This document shows positions 8,507-14,661 of a stretch of DNA of 64,000 bases, piece by piece. The notes under the pieces were generated by a model. The model did no database searches. It was not told the origin of the DNA and saw only the letters and a program-made list of their open reading frames with translations. Numbering within the stretch: the first letter of the stretch is position 1; every line of letters begins with the position of its first letter. Made by a program: the position numbers and the translations under genes. The stretch covers positions 62,001 through 126,000 of the forward strand of contig CAJTTO010000002.1 of assembly GCA_910579275.1 (NCBI GenBank), in the 5' to 3' direction. This DNA is from an uncultured Lachnospiraceae bacterium (GTDB lineage Bacteria > Bacillota > Clostridia > Lachnospirales > Lachnospiraceae).

Positions 8507-9478
8507 ATGGGAATACTCAAAAATACAATGACCTGTCTGGGGGTTCTTGCGGCGGCAGGGGTTGGAGAGACAGCTTATTTTTACAGAAGGACAATGAAGC
8601 GCAACAACGCCAAGGTCGAGCGGACGATGAAGATGGCAGGGACGGACTGGAACCAGTATGCGCCGCTTTTGCAGGAGCGGAAAGCATTTATGCTGGCGCA
8701 GGATCACAGGGAAGTATTTCAGACGTCGTTTGACAACCTGAAACTTCATGCGACTTATTTTCCGGCGTTGGATGAATATGTAGACAAGACGGATGTGGCA
8801 TCCGGAAAGAAAAAGGTTGCAATTTGTTTTCACGGTTATACAAGCAAGGGAATGTCCGACTATATCGGACTGTCGGATTACTATCTCAAGAGAGGCTATG
8901 CGATGCTGCTGCCCGATGCAAGGGCGCACGGAGAGAGCGAGGGCGAGTATATCGGATTTGGCTGTCTTGACCGGAAGGATGCGCTTGTGTGGATTAAATG
9001 GGTGATTCAGGAGATTGGCGAGGACGTTGAGATTGTACTTCACGGAACCTCCATGGGTGGTGCCACTGTCTTGATGACAAGCGGACTTGAACTGCCGGCA
9101 CAGGTGAAGGGCATTGTCTCTGACTGCGGCTTTACTTCCCCGAAGGAAGTCTTTACACATGTGTTGAATTCCATGTACCATCTTCCTGCATTTCCGGTAA
9201 TTCAGGGAGCGGATCTCATGAACAGAAAGCTTGCGGGCTACGGAATGGACGAGTGCAACGCAAAGCGTGAAGTGGCGCGTGCAAAGGTTCCCATTTTGTT
9301 TATCCACGGTTCGAATGACACGTTTGTCCCGGCGCGCATGTGTGATGAGATTTACGACTGCTGCGCATCGCCGAAGAAAAAGCTGATTGTGGACGGCGCT
9401 GCACACGCAGAAAGCTATTATAAAGATACTGAAAAATATGAGCAGGCATTGAACGCGTTTTTTGAAGAAATTATGTAG
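8507..9478 (+). CDS. Alpha/beta hydrolase (membrane-anchored, YqkD/Fsh-like)
   Basis: The protein has 323 residues. A hydrophobic N-terminus (about residues 5-24) is probably a membrane anchor. The catalytic core shows the oxyanion region FHGYTSKG, the nucleophile elbow HGTSMGG with Ser182, an acid in HGSNDTFVP and the catalytic His in GAAHAESY. LLPDARAHGESEG is the conserved strand-loop of this subgroup of serine hydrolases. It lies between the SCP2 protein (19 nt upstream) and the condensation-like gene (31 nt downstream), so the three are probably one transcript. It might act as an esterase, thioesterase or acyl-transfer editing enzyme in that pathway. The family is firm, the substrate is not known. 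Confidence 0.85.
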   Translation: MGILKNTMTCLGVLAAAGVGETAYFYRRTMKRNNAKVERTMKMAGTDWNQYAPLLQERKAFMLAQDHREVFQTSFDNLKLHATYFPALDEYVDKTDVASGKKKVAICFHGYTSKGMSDYIGLSDYYLKRGYAMLLPDARAHGESEGEYIGFGCLDRKDALVWIKWVIQEIGEDVEIVLHGTSMGGATVLMTSGLELPAQVKGIVSDCGFTSPKEVFTHVLNSMYHLPAFPVIQGADLMNRKLAGYGMDECNAKREVARAKVPILFIHGSNDTFVPARMCDEIYDCCASPKKKLIVDGAAHAESYYKDTEKYEQALNAFFEEIM

Positions 9479-9509
9479 ATATGAAACAGTTCCAGAAAAG
9501 GAGAAATGA

Positions 9510-10910
9510 ATGAAAACAAGAAAAGGATTTAAGACCTATCCATTGACAGCCGCACAGAAGTATCATTTTTACTATGCTGACTACTGTCCGGGCAAGGAAA
9601 TTCTCAATGTCGGCAGCAGCCTTACCATCGAGTTCGAGTTGAACGTGGACGAGCTTCGCAAGGCAATCTATAAGGCATATGAGCGCTGTGAGTCCATGCG
9701 TGCAAGACTTGTCTATGACGAGAAGGAGAAGCAGTGGTATCAGTATATCGTTGACAAGGAAGACCGCGAGATTGCGTATGTTGATTTCACAGGAAAAACC
9801 ATGGAGGAGGCGGAAGCCGAGATGACTGCCTGGACGCGCATTCCGTTTGGTCAGGACGAGCCAATGAACAAGATTGTCATCATCAAGACGCCGGACGGTT
9901 TTCAGGGGATGTATATTGTGGGAGATCACAGGTTCCTTGATGCGCAGTCGCTGATTGGTTTCATGAAGGATGTCATAGAATTGTACTGCAATGCGAACTT
10001 TGAGAATGTGCCATATCCGGCTGACATGCGTTCCTATGTGGAGCAGATTGAGAAGGATTTTGCCTACGAGGCAGGCAGCAAGGCGTCTGTGCGGGATAGG
10101 GAGTATTTCCATAAATTGTTTGAGGCACCGGAACCAATCTACAACGGAATTGAGGGAAGGAAGCGGTTGGATGATGCAAGACGCAGGATGAAGAATCCAA
10201 ATCTGAGGGCAGCGCCTACAGGATCCGACAGCTTTGTGGCTGATATTGACATTTTCCATCTGGAAGGAGAACCGACGGAGCGTCTGATGAAATTTTGCGA
10301 GGAGCAGCACATTTCATTGCAGTGTCTGCTCATTATGGGAATCCGCACGTACTTGCAGAAAATGAACAGCTGTGACGATGTTTCCATGATGGTTGCATAT
10401 GCGCGCAGGGCGACACTTCTTGAGAAGAAATCCGGCGGCACGCGTATTCACAGTTTTCCGTTCCGAACAATTATTTCCGAGGATAAGACCTTTCTGGAGG
10501 GGATTCTTGAAATCAGGGACAAGCAGAACGAAGTGTTCCGCTACGTAAATTTTGATCCCGTGGAGTGCATGAACTATAAGAGAGAGGTCTATAATACGCC
10601 TCTGGGAATGGGGTATGAGACAGTGGCACTCACATACCAGCCTGCGACGCTGCGCGAAAAGGGTCTGGTTGATTTGGGCGATATCCGTTACAAGACAAAG
10701 AGATATGGAAACGGATACTATGCGGATGGTCTCTACCTGACCGTGATGCACAGACCAGAGGATAATGGTCTGGATTTCAGCTTTGAACATCAGGTAAAAG
10801 CGTACAGCAGGGAGACGCTTGAGCTGTTTTATTACTATATGTGCAAAATTATGTTCAAGGGAATCGAGAACCCGAACTTGAAGATTGGCGCTGTAATTAA
10901 GTTAATTTAA
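9510..10910 (+). CDS. Condensation-domain-like acyltransferase (NRPS C-domain / alcohol acetyltransferase superfamily)
   Basis: The protein has 466 residues, the length of a free-standing condensation domain. The N-terminus YPLTAAQKYHFYYAD resembles motif C1 of condensation enzymes. The catalytic HHxxxDG region appears as GDHRFLDAQSL: the His and Asp are kept but the second His and the Gly are changed. Later segments LQCLLIMGIRTYL and the C-terminal GLDFSFEHQVKAYSRE follow the usual C-fold order. Such proteins join an acyl group on a carrier protein to an amine or alcohol. An ACP gene and an AMP-forming ligase follow downstream, as expected for the donors. It has no adenylation or carrier domain of its own. 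The family is likely; the product is unknown. Confidence 0.72.
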   Translation: MKTRKGFKTYPLTAAQKYHFYYADYCPGKEILNVGSSLTIEFELNVDELRKAIYKAYERCESMRARLVYDEKEKQWYQYIVDKEDREIAYVDFTGKTMEEAEAEMTAWTRIPFGQDEPMNKIVIIKTPDGFQGMYIVGDHRFLDAQSLIGFMKDVIELYCNANFENVPYPADMRSYVEQIEKDFAYEAGSKASVRDREYFHKLFEAPEPIYNGIEGRKRLDDARRRMKNPNLRAAPTGSDSFVADIDIFHLEGEPTERLMKFCEEQHISLQCLLIMGIRTYLQKMNSCDDVSMMVAYARRATLLEKKSGGTRIHSFPFRTIISEDKTFLEGILEIRDKQNEVFRYVNFDPVECMNYKREVYNTPLGMGYETVALTYQPATLREKGLVDLGDIRYKTKRYGNGYYADGLYLTVMHRPEDNGLDFSFEHQVKAYSRETLELFYYYMCKIMFKGIENPNLKIGAVIKLI

Positions 10911-10911
10911 G

Positions 10912-11136
10912 GTTACAATTCACACCCACGCTAGTGTACTGTCCGGATTATATTCAGGCAAACCTCCTTGCCTAAATTTCCATCAGACTGCGTTGTCGGC
11001 GGTCAACGATGCCACCGCATCGCCTCCCTTCTCCGCCTTGCTGATGAAAATTTATCCTGCGGAGTTTCGCCAGATATAATCTGGACAGCACACTAGTTCT
11101 TATCGGCATACAAGCTGTTGAGGTGTGAATTATAAC
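10912..11136. repeat. MITE-like element with long imperfect inverted repeats (copy 1)
   Basis: The 225-bp element is almost a full-length hairpin. The ends GTTACAATTCACACC (10912-10926) and GGTGTGAATTATAAC (11122-11136) are inverted copies. So are CTAGTGTACTGTCC and GGACAGCACACTAG, the AGGCAAACCTCC and GGAGTTTCGCC regions, and AAATTTCCATCAG and CTGATGAAAATTT. The loop holds CTGCGTTG, 37 nt, then CCGCCTTGC (10988-11041). The same frame with the same 37-nt spacing recurs at 42229-42283. No protein is coded. It splits the condensation gene from the ACP gene. Confidence 0.7.
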
Positions 11137-11160
11137 AGATTTGTACTACTTTGGTGGATG

Positions 11161-11192
11161 TCTGAACAGTAACAATTTAAGAATTGTTCAGA
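11161..11192. other. Palindrome upstream of the ACP gene
   Basis: TCTGAACA (11161-11168) and TGTTCAGA (11185-11192) are perfect inverted copies. Inside them AACAATT and AATTGTT form a second dyad around TAAG. It lies about 145 bp before the ACP start. There is no T-run directly after it, so an operator or processing site is more likely than a terminator. A TATACT box lies near 11231-11236 downstream of it. Confidence 0.4.
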
Positions 11193-11336
11193 AATGAATC
11201 CCGCTATAGTCAGCGGCAGAATAGTTTGGTATACTGGAATTGTAGTTTAATAATTTAACAGTCTTTCGGAGTCTTTTTATGGCTGAAATTGTGAAAAGCT
11301 TTCGGGAGATTATCTTAAGGAAAGGCAGGGGTCACA

Positions 11337-11558
11337 ATGTTTGAAAAATTGGCGGACATCATCACAAATTATGTCGAGGTAAAGAAGGAGGACATCAAGC
11401 CGGAGTCACGCTTTATGGAGGATTTGGGATTTAGCTCTTTTGATTTCATGAGTATGCTCGGCGAGGTGGAGGAAGAACTTGATATCGAAATCAACCCTGA
11501 GGAAGCTGCAAATATCCGCACGGTGCAGGAGGCTGTGGCATATCTGGAGAAGCTGTAA
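11337..11558 (+). CDS. Acyl/peptidyl carrier protein
   Basis: The protein has 73 residues with the four-helix carrier-protein pattern: SRFMEDLGFSSFDFMSMLGE followed by LDIEINPEEAANIRTVQEAV. The phosphopantetheine serine should be Ser34, in LGFSSFD where most ACPs read LGADSLD; the Asp before the Ser is replaced by Ser. The rest (acidic helix II, the INPEEA loop) is normal. A free-standing ACP between a condensation-like enzyme and an AMP-forming ligase suggests a dedicated carrier for that pathway rather than the general fatty-acid ACP, which usually sits with fab genes. Start is supported by AAGGCAGGGG upstream. A D-alanyl carrier (DltC) is another option, but no dlt partners are seen. Confidence 0.85.
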   Translation: MFEKLADIITNYVEVKKEDIKPESRFMEDLGFSSFDFMSMLGEVEEELDIEINPEEAANIRTVQEAVAYLEKL

Positions 11559-11736
11559 GGATCTGTAAAAAATAATTGATGCGGATTGCGCAGGATATTT
11601 CTACAAAGAGGCAAGCCAAATCGTAGAAGTAAAAAATATGCAGTGCGGACAGGGAACTGTGCAGAAATTCTTTGTATGGAGCATTTCTGCGCAGGTGAAA
11701 ACGCCCTGACAACATAGGGAAAGGTTGGTCTAAAGG

Positions 11737-13275
11737 ATGAGTCAAACATATCATACGATACGGGAACTGCTGGTAGCGGCAGAGCAGAATTTCGGCGCGC
11801 AGGACGCGTTCCGCTACAAGGTGAAAGACAATGGGGACGGCGGCAAGAAGGAAGTGAAGGTCGAGGCAAAAACATACACGCAGTTTAAAAATGATACAGA
11901 ATGCTTTTCCGCGGTGCTGGCATCGCTTGGGGAGCAGGGAAAACATATTGCGGTTATTGGACCGACTTCGTATTCATGGGTGGTTGCGTATTTTGGTATT
12001 GTGGGCAGCGGAAGTGTGGCTGTGCCGCTCGACGCCAATCTGCCGGACGAAGACTTGTGCGAGCTGATTGACCGTGCAGATGTGACGACACTTGTCTATG
12101 ACGAGGCAAAGGCAGGGGTCGCACAGATGGCGGAGCAGCGCTGTGCGGGATTAAAAAACATCATCTGTACAGGTGCGCCGCAGGGGCTTGCGAACGGTCT
12201 GTCCATGTGGAACCTGATTGGCGGACAGGGCGCAGGTTTTGACTATGCGCCCAAGCCGGAGGACCTTGCGACCATCATGTTTACGTCCGGCACGACGGGA
12301 AAGAGCAAGGGCGTTATGCTCACACACAGAAATTTGGCGGAGAATGCAACCTGTCTGGACATGGGACTGGAATCGGGCATCGTCATTATGTCTGTGCTTC
12401 CGATTCATCATGCATATTGTCTCAGCATGGATATATTAAAGGGAATTTCTATTGGTTCTGTCATCTGTATCAACGACTCTCTGCTGCGTGTGGCAAAAAA
12501 CATTAAGCTCTTTGAGCCGAACATGATTTTGATGGTTCCGCTAATGATAGAGACGCTCGCCAAGAAACTTGAGGAGGCGGCATGGATTCCGGCGCCGCTT
12601 GTCAAGGCGAAGGTGTTTGGCAAGCAGTTCCATACAGTGTGCAGCGGCGGTGCGTATCTCAATCCCGCCTATCTGGAAATGTTTAAAAAATATGGCATTA
12701 CCATCTGGCAGGGCTACGGCATGACGGAGTGCTCGCCGGTTATCAGCACGAACTATGGTGCGTTTATGAAAGATGGCTCTGTCGGCAAACTGATGCCAAA
12801 CTGTGAGGCGAAGGTAGTGGACGAGGAGTTGTGGGTAAAGGGTTCAAGCGTGATGCAGGGCTATTATAAAATGCCCGCGGAGACCGAGGAAACCCTTTCA
12901 GACGGCTGGTTAAAGACAGGTGATTTAGGATATGTGGACGAGGACGGCTATATATTCTTGACCGGGCGCAAGAAGAATCTGATTATCACGCCAAACGGTG
13001 AGAACGTATCGCCGGAGGAGATTGAGAATAAACTTGGTGAGAATCGTCTGGTACAGGAGGTGCTTGTGCGCGAGAGTGAGGGCGCTATCGAGGCAGAGAT
13101 TTTTCCTGATCTGGAATATGCCGGCAAGAAGAAAATCAAGGATATGCAGGGCGAATTGCAGAAAATCATTGACGCATACAACAAGACAGCACCGCTTTAT
13201 AAGCGGGTGTTTAAGCTGAAAGTGCGCGAGACAGAGTTTGAGAAAAATACGACAAAGAAGATTAAGCGGTTCTAA
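11737..13275 (+). CDS. AMP-forming acyl/aminoacyl ligase (ANL superfamily)
   Basis: The protein has 512 residues with every core ANL motif in order: FTSGTTGKSKGVMLTH (ATP-binding P-loop), QGYGMTECSPV, TGDLGYVDEDGYIFLTGRKK (hinge and ribose contact), then NGENVSPEEIE, and a final KNTTKKIKRF holding the catalytic Lys. It would activate a carboxylic acid as its adenylate and load it on CoA or on a carrier protein. The ACP gene lies 178 bp upstream, so loading of that ACP is plausible. The gap before it holds a GCAGAAAT/ATTTCTGC hairpin (11661-11690) but no clear terminator. Overall it resembles long-chain acyl-CoA synthetases more than NRPS A-domains. The substrate is unknown. Confidence 0.85.
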   Translation: MSQTYHTIRELLVAAEQNFGAQDAFRYKVKDNGDGGKKEVKVEAKTYTQFKNDTECFSAVLASLGEQGKHIAVIGPTSYSWVVAYFGIVGSGSVAVPLDANLPDEDLCELIDRADVTTLVYDEAKAGVAQMAEQRCAGLKNIICTGAPQGLANGLSMWNLIGGQGAGFDYAPKPEDLATIMFTSGTTGKSKGVMLTHRNLAENATCLDMGLESGIVIMSVLPIHHAYCLSMDILKGISIGSVICINDSLLRVAKNIKLFEPNMILMVPLMIETLAKKLEEAAWIPAPLVKAKVFGKQFHTVCSGGAYLNPAYLEMFKKYGITIWQGYGMTECSPVISTNYGAFMKDGSVGKLMPNCEAKVVDEELWVKGSSVMQGYYKMPAETEETLSDGWLKTGDLGYVDEDGYIFLTGRKKNLIITPNGENVSPEEIENKLGENRLVQEVLVRESEGAIEAEIFPDLEYAGKKKIKDMQGELQKIIDAYNKTAPLYKRVFKLKVRETEFEKNTTKKIKRF

Positions 13276-13310
13276 TTAGGCGTTACGCACTTTTTCGTAA
13301 AGTAATAGTA

Positions 13311-13339
13311 GAGTAGGGGAGAAGGTCATTCCCCTACTC
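13311..13339. repeat. GTAG hairpin repeat, copy A
   Basis: GAGTAGGGGA (13311-13320) and TCCCCTACTC (13330-13339) form a perfect 10-bp stem with loop GAAGGTCAT. Related hairpins occur at 20637-20667 and 47855-47887 with the same loop start and a trailing TYGATT. It might terminate the acyl ligase transcript, but there is no T-run after it. Confidence 0.5.
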
Positions 13340-13378
13340 GATTTGGTGCGGCATTACAATAATTCGTCTGAAATAATT

Positions 13379-13764
13379 TCATTTTAACGCTTCGATTTCT
13401 GTAATGGATAAATGGGTTGCTTCTGCAATGACATGAATATCAACACCAAGTGAGAGAAAGTTGCGTGCAGTGTTTCTGATGCCGCGCTGTTCTGCTTCAA
13501 ACATGCCTTGATTGTAATCAAGGATAGCTTTCTCCCTCGCTTCGTATTCCAGACGTTTCTGTTCATCTTGGCTGATTCGCTGCAACTGGTCATAAGCGCT
13601 TTTGATATACGGGTCTTTTTAGCGATCATATTAAATTCCTCTGTTTCTTCGGCATTGATAAATTTAGCCCATAATTCGACGCGGCTGCTGTTTTCTTTCA
13701 GCGCTGCGGGAAGTTCACTCATAAGCTGAATGAGGAAAAAGAAATGAAGTTTGCATTCCGGCAG
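13379..13764 (-). pseudogene. Rpn-family nuclease/transposase remnant (PD-(D/E)XK), truncated and frameshifted
   Basis: Only the C-terminal third of an Rpn-type protein is left. Reading the minus strand from 13764 gives CKLHFFFLIQLMSELPAAL and then the family region SRVELWAKFINAEETEEF. At about 13617 one A is missing from an A-run; restoring it joins DPYIKSAYDQLQRISQDE to the C-terminal tail ending LSITEIEALK. The 5' part with the nuclease active site is absent; the frame closes at a stop at 13765-13767. The break point overlaps the promoter of the toxin-antitoxin locus next door. An intact relative lies at 19589-20569. The evidence for decay is direct. Confidence 0.75.
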
Positions 13765-13779
13765 TTATTTTGTTATAAT
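13751..13779 (+). promoter_or_regulatory. Promoter of the small hydrophobic peptide mRNA
   Basis: -35 TTGCAT (13751-13756), a 17-nt spacer and -10 TATAAT (13774-13779). The expected start near 13786 puts the repeat GGGTACTACC at the very 5' end of the RNA. The leader then has a 9-bp hairpin, TTCGGAGGG (13821-13829) with CCCTCCGAA (13838-13846). Confidence 0.7.
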
Positions 13780-13787
13780 GTCCTCAT

Positions 13788-13818
13788 GGGTACTACCATA
13801 ACGGTAGGCGGTTAGCCC
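13788..13818. repeat. Inverted repeat of the toxin-antitoxin locus, left copy
   Basis: GGGTACTACC to GGTTAGCCC (13788-13818) matches the minus-strand reading of 14068-14093 (GGGTGCTACC to GGTTAGCCC). Each copy is itself partly palindromic. The copies sit at the predicted 5' ends of the sense and antisense RNAs, so both RNAs would begin with the same hairpin. Confidence 0.65.
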
Positions 13819-13919
13819 TCTTCGGAGGGAATGTGAACCCTCCGAATCCAATGTAGTCTTTGATTACATACAAATTCGTACAGAGTACGGAAATATATGG
13901 ACAAAGGAGGGCGATGCGA

Positions 13920-14015
13920 ATGATGACGATCGAGAGTTTGATTTGCGTAATCAGTCTTGCACTGACTGCATTTGGACTTGGATATACAATCGGAAGCAAC
14001 AGCACAAAAAAATAA
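13920..14015 (+). CDS. Small hydrophobic peptide, probable type I (holin-like/Fst-like) toxin
   Basis: The peptide has 31 residues, MMTIESLICVISLALTAFGL then GYTIGSNSTKK: one membrane span followed by a short polar, basic tail. AAAGGAGG at 13903-13910 is an excellent ribosome binding site 9 nt before the ATG at 13920 (an in-frame ATG at 13914 is too close). The leader is structured and 130 nt long. An antisense RNA promoter faces it from 14106-14134 and both RNAs would end in the shared hairpin 14011-14047. Size, topology and convergent layout match type I toxin-antitoxin systems such as par/Fst and the holin-like toxins of Firmicutes. Toxicity is inferred. Confidence 0.65.
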   Translation: MMTIESLICVISLALTAFGLGYTIGSNSTKK

Positions 14016-14050
14016 CCGCCCAAAGCCTGAGAAACTTAGCGGTTATTTTT
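14011..14050. terminator. Bidirectional terminator shared by toxin mRNA and antisense RNA
   Basis: AATAACCGC (14011-14019) pairs with GCGGTTATT (14039-14047). T-runs follow on both strands (TTTTT after 14045 on plus; seven Ts on minus). Confidence 0.8.
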
Positions 14051-14067
14051 AATCGAAAATTTTTAGT

Positions 14068-14093
14068 GGGCTAACCGTCTATCGGTAGCACCC
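14068..14093. repeat. Inverted repeat of the toxin-antitoxin locus, right copy
   Basis: GGGCTAACCG to GGTAGCACCC, the reverse complement of the left copy at 13788-13818 with a few changes. It marks the 5' end of the predicted antisense RNA. Confidence 0.6.
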
Positions 14094-14139
14094 TGCTTTA
14101 TAATCATCTTACCACTAAGTATTGCCATTGTCAAATTAT

Positions 14140-14420
14140 ATATTTTTAGGCAATGGGATTCTTTTTTATTGTGAGTATCAATCAGCTCATCAGCAATATT
14201 CGTCAGTATCTTTTTAAAATGTGGTTCCTTTGTTCACCGGATTCATGTTGCGTTAAATCTGGGAGCATGTTTTTGTAAGCTTATGCAGTTGGTCATTCAA
14301 TATAAATATCACCATCTTTAAGTTCAAGATAGCAAATCTTAATAACAAAGTCAATGAAATACGGATAAGTATCGCATTCTTTTCCGAAGTGTTTGTTAAA
14401 ATCTTATACTGGCGGTCGAA
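14140..14420 (-). pseudogene. Decayed coding remnant of unknown family
   Basis: The minus strand shows protein-like pieces in shifting frames: FNKHFGKECDTYPYFIDFVI with KICYLELKDGDIYI, then LNDQLHKLTK, then LPDLTQHESGEQRNHILK, then KILTNIADELIDTHNKKE. At least three frame changes separate them and no ribosome binding site is evident. I do not recognise the family. Together with the Rpn remnant this marks 13.3-14.6 kb as a decayed accessory patch. The rest up to 14660 holds a GC-rich hairpin (ACAGCCGCA 14452-14460 with TGCGGCTGT 14485-14493) and the terminator of the next operon. Confidence 0.4.
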
Positions 14421-14577
14421 AAGACTGACTGCTCAGTATAAAGTTATGCACACAGCCGCATAAGGAAATATGCCTCTTCGCGACTGCGGCTGTCGTGAGT
14501 ATAATAGCAATTCAATAAAATACTCCACCACAACAAAGCATGTTATTGTGTCGGGACAAGTGGCTTCACGATTACTG

Positions 14578-14612
14578 AAAAAAGGGCTCTTGATCCACAA
14601 GTCAAGAGCCGA
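14578..14612 (-). terminator. Terminator of the Bce-type operon
   Basis: On the minus strand GGCTCTTGA (14602-14610) pairs with TCAAGAGCC (14585-14593) around an 8-nt loop and is followed by CTTTTTTT. It lies 50 bp after the permease stop. Confidence 0.85.
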
Positions 14613-14661
14613 AAAAATTACGTGCTGATTATATAGAGAACTACAAAGGAATATGGTAGTG

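Larger units (their letters stand above)
14005..14099 (-). ncRNA. Predicted antisense antitoxin RNA
   Basis: On the minus strand -35 TTGACA (14129-14134), a 17-nt spacer and -10 TAAGAT (14106-14111) predict a start near 14099. The RNA would begin with GGGTGCTACC to GGTTAGCCC, run through an A/U-rich stretch and stop at the hairpin 14011-14047, which is followed by a T-run on this strand too. It overlaps the 3' end of the toxin mRNA. No open frame is seen in it. Confidence 0.55.

Noticed and set aside
8029..9406. Long minus-strand open frames opposite the SCP2 and hydrolase genes.
   Set aside because: They lie antisense to genes with clear motifs and ribosome sites, and have no recognisable domains or start signals.
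9471..10310. A 279-residue open frame on the minus strand opposite the condensation gene.
   Set aside because: No ribosome binding site and atypical composition; the plus-strand frame has clear family motifs.
10912..11136. The hairpin element as a riboswitch of the ACP gene.
   Set aside because: A same-core copy at 42190-42319 lies in an unrelated setting, so a dispersed repeat explains it better.
11337..13275. A dlt (D-alanylation of teichoic acid) operon.
   Set aside because: No DltB (MBOAT) or DltD is present, and the ligase resembles acyl-CoA synthetases more than DltA.
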